A DNA stretch of 64,000 nucleotides. It comes from Sutcliffiella tianshenii. Its GTDB lineage: Bacteria; Bacillota; Bacilli; Bacillales; Bacillaceae_I. The notes beneath the pieces are model-generated. The model ran no database searches. It was not told the origin of the DNA and worked only from the letters and a program-made list of their open reading frames with translations. The position numbers were made by a program, and so were the translations under genes. This document shows positions 56,166-64,000 of this stretch, in pieces. Every line of letters starts with the position of its first letter. Position 1 is the first letter of the stretch. The stretch covers positions 283,694 through 347,693 of the forward strand of contig NZ_JAFBED010000005.1 of the NCBI RefSeq assembly GCF_016908565.1. Direction: 5' to 3'.

Positions 56166-56166
56166 G
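56133..56166 (-). terminator. Terminator of prkA
   Basis: AGGCCTTCATC-aaagc-GATGAAGGCCT, an 11-bp perfect stem with a T-rich tail on the reverse strand; it is the last unit of the 52-bp array. Confidence 0.85.
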
Positions 56167-56177
56167 CTCAAATCTGC

Positions 56178-58073
56178 TTATCTATTCAACAAACTTCCAA
56201 CATAGCGCAGCAGGTCATTGGCAGACGTGGAATTATAGCCATGCTCATCCACCAGTCGTGCCACTACCTCATTGATCTTCTTCAGTTGCGTCTCATCCGG
56301 TGTTTTAGATGAAGTCGTGATCTTCACTACATCCTTCAGATCCGCAAATAGCTTCTTCTGGATCGCTTCTCTCAAACGCTCATGGGAATTATAGTCGAAT
56401 CGCTTCCCTTTTCTCGCATAAGCCGAGATGCGGATCAGGATCTCTTCACGGAATGCCTTCTTCGCATTCTCGGAAATGCCGATCTGCTCCTCGATGGAAC
56501 GCATCAGCTTTTCGTCCGCGCTCATTTCCTCCCCTGTTAAAGGATCGCGCAGCTTCGCTTTATTGCAATACGCCTCAACATTATCAAGGTAATTATCCAT
56601 CAAGGTCTTGGCAGACTCTTCATAGGAATACACAAACGCTTTTTGTACTTCCTTTTTCGCGATATTATCATATTCTTTTCTGGCAACCGAAATGAAGTTC
56701 AGGAACCGTTCACGATCCTCATTTGAGATGGATGCATGCTGATCCAATCCTTCCTTCAAGGAACGCAGCACATCAAGCGCATTGATGGATGGCACTTCTT
56801 TACGAATAATCGTGGACGAAATGCGGTTGATGACATAACGAGGATCGATCCCGCTCATTCCTTCATCCGCATACTCCTTTTTCAGCTCCTGGATATCGAC
56901 CGAATTGAAGCCCTCCACCGATTCCCCATCATACAGGCGCATCTTCTTCACCAAATCGATATCACCGCGTTTGGCTTCCTTCAAGCGCGTCAGAATCGTA
57001 AACATCGCTGCCACCCTTAAAGTATGAGGGGCAATATGAACATTCGCAACATCGCTCTCATTGATCATCTTCTCATAAATTCTTTCTTCTTCAGAAAGCC
57101 TCAAATTATATGGAACAGGCATGACGATAATACGAGAATGCAATGCCTCATTTTTCTTATTGGAAATGAACGAACGATACTCTGTTTCATTCGTATGGGC
57201 AACAATCAATTCATCCGCACTGATGAGCGCAAATCGTCCTGCCTTGAAATTACCTTCCTGGGTCAAGGACAATAAGTGCCATAGAAACTTCTCATCGCAC
57301 TTGAGCATCTCCTGGAATTCCATCATCCCACGGTTAGCCTTATTGAGCTCCCCGTCAAAACGGTAGGCACGTGGATCGGATTCAGAACCAAACTCGGCGA
57401 TGGTCGAAAAGTCGATACTACCAGTCAGATCTGCAATATCCTGTGACTTGGGATCGGATGGACTGAAGGTACCAATACCCACACGCTGATTCTCCGACAG
57501 GAAAATCCGCTCTACCAATACATCCTCAATGCGTCCTCCATATTCCTTCTCAAGCCTCATCATATTCAATGGCGACAGATTGCCCTCAATTCGGATACCA
57601 TACTCCTGATAAAAGTCATCCCTGAGATGATGCGGAATCAAGTGCAGGGGATCTTCATGCATCGGGCACCCCTTAATCGCAAAGATTGCTCCACGATCTG
57701 TATGGGAATACTGCTCCAGCCCTCTTTTTAAAATGGTGACAAGCGTCGATTTCCCCCCACTTACAGGTCCCATCAGAAGAAGAATCCTCTTCCGGACATC
57801 CAACCGCTTTGCTGCAGGATGGAAATACTCCTCTACCAAGCGCTCCAATGCTTCCTCCAAGCCAAACAAAGCACTGCTGAAGAAATTATACTTCCGCTGG
57901 CCATTTACCTCTTCCACACCAGCATCTTTGATCATATTGTAAACCCTTGAATGAGCGGACTGCGCTACCCATGGTTCTCTTTTGATAATCTCCAAGTACT
58001 CTCCGAAGGTTCCTTCCCACTTCAGTCGCTGTTCTTCTTCCCGATACTTTTCAATTTTTCTTAAAATATCCAT
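56178..58073 (-). CDS. prkA: Serine protein kinase PrkA
   Basis: 631 aa. AAA_PrkA domain with Walker A 'GPVSGGKST' (102-110) and 'FISNKKNEALHSRIIVMPVP'-type sensor region, and the C-terminal PrkA kinase-like domain (about 390-630). It acts in the mother cell to promote late sporulation gene expression; E. coli YeaG is the counterpart, paired with YeaH/YhbH and YcgB/SpoVR. Full length and intact. GGGGAGG precedes ATG 58073. Only the repeat array and the 53-aa gene separate it from yhbH. Confidence 0.95.
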   Translation of the reverse strand: MDILRKIEKYREEEQRLKWEGTFGEYLEIIKREPWVAQSAHSRVYNMIKDAGVEEVNGQRKYNFFSSALFGLEEALERLVEEYFHPAAKRLDVRKRILLLMGPVSGGKSTLVTILKRGLEQYSHTDRGAIFAIKGCPMHEDPLHLIPHHLRDDFYQEYGIRIEGNLSPLNMMRLEKEYGGRIEDVLVERIFLSENQRVGIGTFSPSDPKSQDIADLTGSIDFSTIAEFGSESDPRAYRFDGELNKANRGMMEFQEMLKCDEKFLWHLLSLTQEGNFKAGRFALISADELIVAHTNETEYRSFISNKKNEALHSRIIVMPVPYNLRLSEEERIYEKMINESDVANVHIAPHTLRVAAMFTILTRLKEAKRGDIDLVKKMRLYDGESVEGFNSVDIQELKKEYADEGMSGIDPRYVINRISSTIIRKEVPSINALDVLRSLKEGLDQHASISNEDRERFLNFISVARKEYDNIAKKEVQKAFVYSYEESAKTLMDNYLDNVEAYCNKAKLRDPLTGEEMSADEKLMRSIEEQIGISENAKKAFREEILIRISAYARKGKRFDYNSHERLREAIQKKLFADLKDVVKITTSSKTPDETQLKKINEVVARLVDEHGYNSTSANDLLRYVGSLLNR

Positions 58074-58154
58074 AAGGACCTCCCCTTTATAACATCTTCA
58101 AGAGCGTGATAGCGTGATTAATATACTCTATGCTCATCCTGTTTGAAACATGCT

Positions 58155-58345
58155 AAGAAAAGCGGAGGGCGCTCGACCTGCGGCGTACAAACTGGAGCAC
58201 ACCGACTGAGATATAGGAAACACGGAGAGCGCCAGCGATCCGATGTTGACTTATCGTAGGGAGGTGGGTGAAGTTTGATAGCCGCAAGCGCCCGGAGCTA
58301 GACAATAAGAAAAGCGGAGCCGGCTTGCTCAGCCCCGACAAAATA
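58155..58345. repeat. GC-rich Bacillaceae-type intergenic repeat
   Basis: AAGAAAAGCGGA occurs at 58155 and again at 58307, with GCGC(T/C)...GAGC, 'GCGCCCGGAGCTAGAC' and 'GCTCAGCCCCGACAA' segments in between and after. The block is more GC-rich than its surroundings, has no coding capacity, and resembles dispersed intergenic repeats of Bacillus/Geobacillus genomes. Copy number cannot be judged here. Confidence 0.6.
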
Positions 58346-58374
58346 AGCCTGTCATAAATTATCCACACATTCCA

Positions 58375-58403
58375 TTCACATAACTTGTCCTTTGGGATAT
58401 AAT
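58375..58403 (+). promoter_or_regulatory. Predicted sigmaA promoter of the 33-aa gene
   Basis: TTCACA (58375-58380), 17-nt spacer, TATAAT (58398-58403). About 50 nt upstream of the ATG. Confidence 0.7.
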
Positions 58404-58452
58404 ATAGATAGTATGTATACTTGAAACTACCTTACATAAGGAGGAATTAACC

Positions 58453-58554
58453 ATGGGAACAAGCGGTTTCTTGATTCTTGGTGTATGCCTTGCATTCCTA
58501 ACGGCAATTTTCACTGCTGGCTATGAAGGAAAACCAGGTACTCGTAAAAAGTAA
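58453..58554 (+). CDS. Single-helix membrane micropeptide (33 aa)
   Basis: MGTSGFLILGVCLAFLTAIF opens it, followed by the polar tail 'TAGYEGKPGTRKK'. AAGGAGG is well placed before ATG 58453, a consensus promoter lies upstream and a terminator downstream, so it is a complete, independent gene. One transmembrane helix (about 5-22). Function unknown. Confidence 0.75.
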   Translation: MGTSGFLILGVCLAFLTAIFTAGYEGKPGTRKK

Positions 58555-58564
58555 TTTGAGCACA

Positions 58565-58599
58565 TAAAAAAAGGCCTCCACACATGTGGGGCCTTTTCT
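58565..58599. terminator. Bidirectional terminator
   Basis: AAAAGGCC-TCCACA-ca-TGTGGG-GGCCTTTT between the micropeptide gene and convergent trmL. Confidence 0.88.
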
Positions 58600-58601
58600 A
58601 T

Positions 58602-59093
58602 TTACATATCCGGAAACTCAATCAAAAGTTCCGGATAGCCCTGCTGACGCAAAGCTTCATATATTAATATCGCAGCTGTGTTCGAGAGGTTCAACGAACG
58701 CACATTTGTCGTCATCGGTAATCGCAGGCACTGCTCCAAATTGCTCTGGATCAAGTCCTTTGGCAAACCGGTCGTCTCTTTTCCGAATACAAAGAAGTAG
58801 TCCTTTTCCTGACTGCTGTAATCAAATGAGCTATGCGGTTTTCTTCCAAACTTCGTAATATAGAAAAATTCCGCTTCCTTGTTCTTTTCAAACAACTCAT
58901 CCAATGAATCGTAATACAACACGTTTACAAATTCCCAATAATCCAGCCCGGCTCTTTTCAGCATTTTATCATCTGTTGAAAAGCCCAAAGGTCGAATCAG
59001 GTGCAAAGTAGTGTTGGTCGCTGCACAAGTACGTGCAATATTTCCTGTATTGGCCGGAATCTCTGGTTGATACAATACTACATGTAATCCCAC
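58602..59093 (-). CDS. trmL: tRNA (cytidine/uridine-2'-O-)-methyltransferase TrmL
   Basis: A 163-aa SPOUT enzyme methylating the 2'-O of wobble nucleotide 34 in tRNA-Leu. 'HVVLYQPEIPANTGNIARTC' starts it; 'VFGKETTGLPKDL' and 'LRLPMTTNVRSLNLSNTAAI' are the knot motifs that bind AdoMet. GTG 59093 after GAGGTGA matches the known start of CspR/TrmL better than GTG 59102. Leu tRNAs with CAA/TAA anticodons, its expected substrates, are encoded 3 kb away. Confidence 0.94.
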   Translation of the reverse strand: MGLHVVLYQPEIPANTGNIARTCAATNTTLHLIRPLGFSTDDKMLKRAGLDYWEFVNVLYYDSLDELFEKNKEAEFFYITKFGRKPHSSFDYSSQEKDYFFVFGKETTGLPKDLIQSNLEQCLRLPMTTNVRSLNLSNTAAILIYEALRQQGYPELLIEFPDM

Positions 59094-59165
59094 AATCGTC
59101 ACCTCAATTAATGCCTCAAATATTTCCTATACAACAATACCTTTTTATTGGACGAGAATCAACCT

Positions 59166-60059
59166 TTAATTCCTGTCGAGGATATGAAAAAACTTATATT
59201 TTATATTTGGCGTATAAGCGGTCGAATCCTCATACTTCCAATACCTCATTCTACTATTATAAGTGTGTGCATTTACCAGTGGCTCATTATTAGGATCCTT
59301 GGCCACTACAATCGTAATATGGTCAAAACGCCCATCACCTTGAAAATCATAACAGATAACATCCCCCGGCATTAACAGATCGGCACGTGCCACTTCCCTG
59401 GACTTCATTCCTGATTTGGCAACAGGGAGGTACCAGCGAAGTGCATTTGCGACAGTCCACGTGTAGCTCCAGTCTTTGTTCCTCATCCACCATGCCCCGC
59501 TTTTTTTCGGATACCCAACCATTGGGGCTCCGCCTTCATGCAAGCATTGAGAAATGTAATTTGTACAATCCACGTCAAATTTCTTGTACTTCGGATTAAA
59601 TGTGTTCCACCATTGCTCAGCGTAGCGGACCGCTTCCAACCTATTATAAGTAAATCTCACATTCCTATCCCACTCATCCTCCACCAACGGAGCGTGGGGA
59701 ACTTCTTCCGTATTATTCCCTTCTTCATGCAGGGGTACATCCTGTACAATATCGTCCCCATACCACACTGCGTAACGGTGATCCGCTTCTTCCTCCATGT
59801 AAAGCTCTCCATTTAGCTTTATAAGGTACCTCACATGCACCTCATATACAGCTGTCTCCTCATCTTCATCCTTGTGCATGGAGAGGATTCTCCCCGTTGC
59901 AACGCACTTCACGATTTCAGCTCCTCTCCTTCGATGCATCTCCTGCTTACGTGAAATCGTATCTTCATTAATAAGCGCCCTACCTGATTGCCTGCTCTTA
60001 TTTACATACTGATCTATCCTGCTCTGAATATGTAGCTTCAGTTTCTCCTTCATGTACAA
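59166..60059 (-). CDS. yhbB: Amidase-domain protein YhbB-like
   Basis: 297 aa. The N-terminal half (1-140) is charged and lacks a signal peptide; the C-terminal amidase_6 domain (about 150-295) has 'DCTNYISQCLHEGGAPM' with the likely catalytic Cys/Asp, and 'GDVICYDFQGDGRFDHITIV' with the catalytic His. The domain is thought to act on cell-wall peptides; the absence of a signal peptide fits a sporulation or intracellular role. Placed between trmL and queG as in B. subtilis yhbB. Confidence 0.86.
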   Translation of the reverse strand: MYMKEKLKLHIQSRIDQYVNKSRQSGRALINEDTISRKQEMHRRRGAEIVKCVATGRILSMHKDEDEETAVYEVHVRYLIKLNGELYMEEEADHRYAVWYGDDIVQDVPLHEEGNNTEEVPHAPLVEDEWDRNVRFTYNRLEAVRYAEQWWNTFNPKYKKFDVDCTNYISQCLHEGGAPMVGYPKKSGAWWMRNKDWSYTWTVANALRWYLPVAKSGMKSREVARADLLMPGDVICYDFQGDGRFDHITIVVAKDPNNEPLVNAHTYNSRMRYWKYEDSTAYTPNIKYKFFHILDRN

Positions 60060-60130
60060 CCCTCCATTATATTATCCATATATTCATAATATGAAGGAGA
60101 GATGATAAACATTAGAAAAAGTTAAAAACA

Positions 60131-60160
60131 TAAAAAAGACGAGAGCCTCAACTCTCGCCT
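60131..60160 (-). terminator. Terminator of queG
   Basis: Reverse strand GGCGAGAG-ttgag-GCTCTCGTC followed by TTTTTT; the left arm is inside the end of queG. Confidence 0.78.
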
Positions 60161-61293
60161 AGCAGCATTGAAATACCCCTATCGATTTCCAAAAGGACAT
60201 CCTCATCCTGCTCTATCTCTTTAAAATTCTCCAAAGCTTCCAATGTGGACATCTCGCCAATCTTACCTAGTGCCCACGCTGAAGTTCCACGAATGACAGG
60301 CCTTGAATCATTCTTCATCAATTCCAACAGATCTGGGATGGCCGTCTTGTCCTTGTAATGGGCAATCGCCAAAATGGCATTGCGCTGAATGGGCTTCTTC
60401 CCCCTCCATGATCCAGAAATCATTCCAAACCTATCTTTAAATTCCCTATTTGAAATCGTAAGAAGCGGCTTCAGCTTGGGCTTTACGATTTCTGGATCCG
60501 GCTCCATTTCAGGATGCAAATGAAAATCCACTCCCTTGTTCTCAGGACATACCGTCTGGCAGGTATCACAGCCGTACAAACGATTACCGATTTTCGTCCG
60601 ATACTCTTCTGCGAGGAATCCTTTCGTCTGTGTCAAAAAGGCAATGCATTTATTCGAATCAAGCTGTCCACCTTGAACAAGCGCACCTGTGGGACATACT
60701 TCCACACATTTGTTGCATGTACCGCAATTATCCTCCAAAGGCTGATCAGGCTCGAATGCAATGTTCGTAATCATTTCCCCAAGATATACATAAGATCCAA
60801 ACTCAGGAGTAATAATTGCGCAGTTCTTTCCACTCCAGCCAATCCCTGCACGCTCCGCTACAGCACGATCACTAAGTTCACCTGTATCTACCATGGACTT
60901 CATCAATGCATCCGGTTGTCTTTCTTTTATAAAGGCCTCAAGCTGCCGAAGCTTATCCCTAAGGATATGGTGATAATCGACTCCCCAAGAGGCACGGCAG
61001 AAAATCCCTCTACGGTCCTCCCTTGTGCTTCTTGGTGCATCCTTCAGCTTAGAAGGATAGGCCAAAGCGATGGCGATGATGGACTTAGCTCTTGGGAGCA
61101 GCAAATCAGGATTTGTCCTTAGCTCAATATCGGACTCTTCAAAGCCCGACTGATACCCGTTTTCCTGCTGTACCCGTAACCTCTCTTTTAACCCAGTGAA
61201 TACCCCGGCACTTGCAAATCCGATTTTGTCGATACCAATCTCTTTACTGAATGCAATGATTTCTTCCTTCAGTTTATGGTTCGCTATATTCAA
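60148..61293 (-). CDS. queG: Epoxyqueuosine reductase QueG
   Basis: 381 aa. Last step of queuosine synthesis: cobalamin-dependent reduction of epoxyqueuosine in tRNA. DUF1730 and Cbl region (about 40-170), two 4Fe-4S clusters in 'CGTCNKCVEVCPTGAL' and 'CDTCQTVCPENK', and C-terminal HEAT repeats that bind tRNA ('AILAIAHYKDKTAIPDLLEL'). GTG 61302 overlaps AAAGGAGGTG; TTG 61293 has 7-nt spacing. His, Asn, Asp and Tyr tRNAs, its substrates, are encoded next door. Confidence 0.94.
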   Translation of the reverse strand: MNIANHKLKEEIIAFSKEIGIDKIGFASAGVFTGLKERLRVQQENGYQSGFEESDIELRTNPDLLLPRAKSIIAIALAYPSKLKDAPRSTREDRRGIFCRASWGVDYHHILRDKLRQLEAFIKERQPDALMKSMVDTGELSDRAVAERAGIGWSGKNCAIITPEFGSYVYLGEMITNIAFEPDQPLEDNCGTCNKCVEVCPTGALVQGGQLDSNKCIAFLTQTKGFLAEEYRTKIGNRLYGCDTCQTVCPENKGVDFHLHPEMEPDPEIVKPKLKPLLTISNREFKDRFGMISGSWRGKKPIQRNAILAIAHYKDKTAIPDLLELMKNDSRPVIRGTSAWALGKIGEMSTLEALENFKEIEQDEDVLLEIDRGISMLLGES

Positions 61294-61407
61294 AGTAAAC
61301 ACCTCCTTTATATACCGGCAAATAGCCTTTCAATTTTTCATCATTTCTATATCCTAAACGAAATATGGTACACTTACCATATTGAAATCATTGGAAGGGA
61401 TGAAAAC

Positions 61408-62082
61408 ATGAACATAACCCTTGATTCTACAGTCAAAAATCTTATCCCGAACGCAAAATTCGGTATCATATTCTATGAAGATATCACAATAGGCAACTCC
61501 CCTCAAATGCTGAAAGGTAGAATCCGCCTTTTCCAGGAATCACTGAACATAGATCTTGACGAAAAGGAAATGAATGATATCCCAGGAATAACGGAATGGC
61601 GTTCGGTCTTTAAACAAACCGGCACGGACCCATCAAGGTATCGCCCTTCAGTGGAAGCACTATATCGCCGCATTAAAAAAGGACAATTCCTGGATCCATT
61701 TAACTCTGCTGTAGATTTAAATAATTTCTTCTCCCTTAAATATGAAATTCCACTGGGTATCTATGATTCCACAAAAATTGACGGGGATATTTATTTCACA
61801 ATCGGAAAGGAAGAAAGCAGCTACGAAGGACTGAACGGCAGGGAAATCAACCTTAAAAATATGATACATACCAAAGACACCAGTGGCTCCTTCGGCAGTC
61901 CCTTTGTAGACAGCAAAAGAACCGCCATCTCGGAATCCACCACTTCAGCCGTGCATATCATATATTTCAAGCCCTCCATGAATGAAGAGGAATGCAAAGA
62001 AATGCTGGATGCCATCCTAAAGATGTTCACACAGGTGCATGGAGGCACTGGTAGGGTTGTCATTATCGGGACAGACTCCTAA
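61408..62082 (+). CDS. B3/B4 tRNA-binding domain protein
   Basis: 224 aa consisting essentially of a stand-alone B3/B4 domain as in phenylalanyl-tRNA synthetase beta: 'WRSVFKQTGTDPSRYRPSVE' (about 68-87), 'NNFFSLKYEIPLGIYD'. Relatives may edit mischarged tRNA or act as a domain of unknown role. It is divergent from queG. GGAAGGGATG lies before ATG 61408; a longer frame upstream has no site. Confidence 0.85.
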   Translation: MNITLDSTVKNLIPNAKFGIIFYEDITIGNSPQMLKGRIRLFQESLNIDLDEKEMNDIPGITEWRSVFKQTGTDPSRYRPSVEALYRRIKKGQFLDPFNSAVDLNNFFSLKYEIPLGIYDSTKIDGDIYFTIGKEESSYEGLNGREINLKNMIHTKDTSGSFGSPFVDSKRTAISESTTSAVHIIYFKPSMNEEECKEMLDAILKMFTQVHGGTGRVVIIGTDS

Positions 62083-62095
62083 CAAAATAACTTAG

Positions 62096-62140
62096 ATGTG
62101 GAAGGCCTCTTCATACATAATGAAGAGGTCGTTATTGTAT
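62096..62140 (+). terminator. Terminator of the B3/B4 gene
   Basis: GGCCTCTTCAT-acata-ATGAAGAGGTC with a T-containing tail. Confidence 0.7.
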
Positions 62141-62152
62141 GAAAAGGATAAA

Positions 62153-62196
62153 CAAAAAACGCAATGTATCGTTTTCAATAAACGAGACACTGCGTA
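62153..62196 (-). terminator. Terminator of the rRNA-tRNA operon
   Basis: Reverse strand ACGCAGTGT...ACATTGCGT followed by TTTTTTG, just 3' of the last tRNA-Gly gene. Confidence 0.8.
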
Positions 62197-62207
62197 ATAT
62201 TTATGTA

Positions 62208-62281
62208 TGGAGCGGGTGATGGGAATCGAACCCACGACATCAGCTTGGAAGGCTGAGGTTTTACCATTAAACTACACCCGC
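62208..62281 (-). tRNA. tRNA-Gly (anticodon TCC)
   Basis: Cloverleaf read on the reverse strand, GCGGGTG acceptor, anticodon loop CTTCCAA, encoded CCA. It is the last gene of the cluster and the extra copy compared with the 16-gene trnD order. Confidence 0.95.
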
Positions 62282-62315
62282 ATAGACAGGTTCGAGAACT
62301 TGTCTATACTTTAAG

Positions 62316-62396
62316 TACCGGTGGCCGGGGTCGAACCGGCACTCCAGAGGAACACGATTTTGAGTCGTGCGCGTCTGCCAATTCCGCCACACCGGC
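62316..62396 (-). tRNA. tRNA-Leu (anticodon CAA)
   Basis: Anticodon loop CTCAAAA, long variable arm; acceptor GCCGGTG with a G-U first pair. CCA is not encoded (ACTT follows instead). Confidence 0.92.
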
Positions 62397-62420
62397 ATAA
62401 CAATAAATCAACTATTCAAA

Positions 62421-62509
62421 TGGTGCCGAGGACCGGAATCGAACCGGTACGGTAGTCACCTACCGCAGGATTTTAAGTCCTGTGCGTCTGCCAGTTCCGC
62501 CACCCCGGC
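62421..62509 (-). tRNA. tRNA-Leu (anticodon TAA)
   Basis: Anticodon loop CTTAAAA, long variable arm CGGTAGGTGACTACCG, CCA encoded. Confidence 0.95.
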
Positions 62510-62543
62510 TTATACAAATATAAGCCTTCGTTTAATTGAATAG

Positions 62544-62618
62544 TGGAGGTGGCAACCGGATTTGAACCGGTGATAAAGGTTTTGCAGACCTTGGCCTTAC
62601 CACTTGGCTATGCCACCT
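62544..62618 (-). tRNA. tRNA-Cys (anticodon GCA)
   Basis: Anticodon loop CTGCAAA, acceptor AGGTGGC, CCA encoded. Confidence 0.95.
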
Positions 62619-62628
62619 GAATGTTATA

Positions 62629-62703
62629 TGGAGCGGAAGACGGGATTCGAACCCGCGACCCCCACCTTGGCAAGGTGGTGTTCTACCACTGAACTACTTC
62701 CGC
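62629..62703 (-). tRNA. tRNA-Gly (anticodon GCC)
   Basis: Anticodon loop TTGCCAA, acceptor GCGGAAG, CCA encoded. Confidence 0.95.
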
Positions 62704-62707
62704 AAAA

Positions 62708-62782
62708 TGGCTGGGCTAGCTGGATTCGAACCAACGCATGTCGCAGTCAAAGTGCGATGCCTTACCGCTTGGCTATAGCCCA
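62708..62782 (-). tRNA. tRNA-Gln (anticodon TTG)
   Basis: Anticodon loop CTTTGAC, acceptor TGGGCTA, CCA encoded. Confidence 0.95.
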
Positions 62783-62851
62783 ATAATATTGCTATTAATA
62801 TTTATACTATTTGAATTGATCTATATGACAAATCATTCATTAAAAATATAA

Positions 62852-62928
62852 TGGGGCGACTGATGGGAATCGAACCCACGAATGCCTGAACCACAATCAG
62901 GTGCGTTAACCACTTCGCCACAACCGCC
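62852..62928 (-). tRNA. tRNA-His (anticodon GTG)
   Basis: Anticodon loop TTGTGGT; the extra G-1 opposite C73, typical of tRNA-His, is encoded. CCA encoded. Confidence 0.95.
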
Positions 62929-62944
62929 ACGATATTTATAAAAT

Positions 62945-63018
62945 TGGCAGGGGCAGTAGGAATCGAACCCACACCGGAGGTTTTGGAGACCTCTGTTCTA
63001 CCGTTAAACTATGCCCCT
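62945..63018 (-). tRNA. tRNA-Trp (anticodon CCA)
   Basis: Anticodon loop CTCCAAA, acceptor AGGGGCA, CCA encoded. Confidence 0.95.
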
Positions 63019-63049
63019 ATAGATGAATATGTTACTCTTTTTTAAAAAA

Positions 63050-63133
63050 TGGTGGAGGGGGGCAGATTCGAACTGCCGAACCCGAAGGAGCGGATTTACA
63101 GTCCGCCGCGTTTAGCCACTTCGCTACCCCTCC
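63050..63133 (-). tRNA. tRNA-Tyr (anticodon GTA)
   Basis: Anticodon loop CTGTAAA, long variable arm, acceptor GGAGGGG, CCA encoded. Confidence 0.95.
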
Positions 63134-63140
63134 ATATAAG

Positions 63141-63216
<76 letters not shown>

Positions 63217-63238
63217 AAAAAGAAATTTTCAAGGAAAA

Positions 63239-63314
63239 TGGTGGCTCGGGACGGAATCGAACCGCCGACACATGGATTTTCAGTCCATTGCTCTACCAAC
63301 TGAGCTACCGAGCC
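63239..63314 (-). tRNA. tRNA-Phe (anticodon GAA)
   Basis: Anticodon loop CTGAAAA, acceptor GGCTCGG, CCA encoded. Confidence 0.95.
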
Positions 63315-63321
63315 TAATAAA

Positions 63322-63397
63322 TGGCGGTCCCGACCGGGATCGAACCGGCGATCTCCTGCGTGACAGGCAGGCATGTTAACCGCTACACCACGGGACC
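63322..63397 (-). tRNA. tRNA-Asp (anticodon GTC)
   Basis: Anticodon loop CTGTCAC, acceptor GGTCCCG, CCA encoded. Confidence 0.95.
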
Positions 63398-63401
63398 ATT
63401 T

Positions 63402-63478
<77 letters not shown>

Positions 63479-63527
63479 ATAATAATAATAATTAAGTTTT
63501 AGGCTATACTATTCTATAAAAACTTAA

Positions 63528-63603
63528 TGGTGGAGGATGACGGGATCGAACCGCCGACCCTCTGCTTGTAAGGCAGATGCTCTCCCAGCTGAGCTAATCC
63601 TCC
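63528..63603 (-). tRNA. tRNA-Val (anticodon TAC)
   Basis: Anticodon loop CTTACAA, acceptor GGAGGAT, CCA encoded. Confidence 0.95.
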
Positions 63604-63639
63604 TATGTAGGAAAGTTTTTTTCGCTAGCGCGAAAAAAT

Positions 63640-63714
63640 TGGTGACCCGTACGGGATTCGAACCCGTGTTACCGCCGTGAAAGGGCGGTGTCTTAACCGC
63701 TTGACCAACGGGCC
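63640..63714 (-). tRNA. tRNA-Glu (anticodon TTC)
   Basis: Anticodon loop CTTTCAC, acceptor GGCCCGT, CCA encoded. Confidence 0.95.
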
Positions 63715-63723
63715 AATAAATAA

Positions 63724-63815
63724 TGGCGGAGAGCAAGGGATTTGAACCCTTGAGACGGCGTTGACCGTCTACACGATTTCCAATCGTGCTCCTTCGGCCA
63801 CTCGGACAGCTCTCC
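63724..63815 (-). tRNA. tRNA-Ser (anticodon GGA)
   Basis: Anticodon loop TTGGAAA, long variable arm, acceptor GGAGAGC, CCA encoded. Confidence 0.95.
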
Positions 63816-63821
63816 ATAATA

Positions 63822-63896
63822 TGGCTCCACCAGTAGGATTCGAACCTACGACCCTTCGGTTAACAGCCGAATGCTCTACCGCTGAGCTATGGTGGA
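63822..63896 (-). tRNA. tRNA-Asn (anticodon GTT)
   Basis: Anticodon loop CTGTTAA, acceptor TCCACCA, CCA encoded. First tRNA after the 5S gene. Confidence 0.95.
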
Positions 63897-63904
63897 TCAA
63901 TATC

Positions 63905-64000
63905 AGCCTGGCAACGTCCTACTCTCACAGGGGGACAGCCCCCAACTACCATCGGCGCTGAAGAGCTTAACTTCCGTGTTCGGTATGGGAACGGGTGTGG
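63905..64000 (-). rRNA. rrf: 5S ribosomal RNA (3' part, runs off window)
   Basis: Reverse strand carries CCCGTTCCCATACCGAACAC, 'GAAGTTAAGCTCTTCAGCGCC', 'GATGGTAGTTGGGG' and 'GAGAGTAGGACGTTGCCAGG', the conserved 5S core to 3' end. About 20 nt of the 5' end lie outside. Confidence 0.95.

Overview
The window reads as chromosome from a low-to-moderate GC, endospore-forming Bacillaceae. Gene content and order follow the Bacillus subtilis yhb-yhc-yhd-glp region around the rrnE/trnD locus. The extracellular protease at 22.5-24.4 kb closely resembles the KP-43 alkaline protease family as I recall it: a 640-residue precursor, a 206-residue pro-region, and D/H/S at mature positions 30/68/255. That points by inference to the Sutcliffiella (Bacillus halmapalus/cohnii/horikoshii) neighbourhood. 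No prophage, transposase or CRISPR array was seen.

Layout, left to right. 0-5.6 kb: 5' part of spoVR, a TSUP exporter, mgtE behind a Mg2+ (M-box) riboswitch, yhdC-like, yhdB, and the azoreductase azr. 5.7-18.9 kb: the yhcYZ two-component system, pgcA, glpD with an antiterminator-type leader, glpK, an AEC transporter where glpP/glpF would be expected, yhcX, a bdbC/thioredoxin-like pair, yhcU and yhcT. 18.9-32.4 kb, accessory: a His-rich YtkA lipoprotein, aldo-keto reductase, wrbA, a KP-43-like protease beside an NprR-like regulator with a short exported pro-peptide gene (quorum-sensing candidate), racA, a degenerate sensor kinase, two fluC genes and msrAB. 32.5-44.9 kb: proC, a CorC/YhdP-type protein, quinone/catechol stress genes (mhqO with an MhqR-like operator; divergent catE/catR), DUF3231, AgcS and PAP2. 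44.9-53.8 kb: a peptide ABC transporter with a divergent binding protein, an orphan SdpR/SdpI pair, an unknown 225-aa protein and a KinB-like sporulation kinase. 53.9-62.1 kb: yhbH, prkA, trmL, yhbB, queG and a B3/B4-domain protein. 62.2-64 kb: 17 tRNA genes in the trnD order followed (reverse strand) by the 3' part of a 5S rRNA.

Themes. Sporulation and stationary phase recur: spoVR, prkA and yhbH are all present but split across the two ends; racA, a KinB-like kinase, a pseudokinase relative and a peptide-sensing regulator next to an exoprotease are also here. Two tandem arrays 54 kb apart share an exact 52-bp period and a similar stem-loop. A separate 21-bp array lies upstream of azr. Many starts were moved to the codon with a properly spaced ribosome-binding site, including several TTG/GTG starts.
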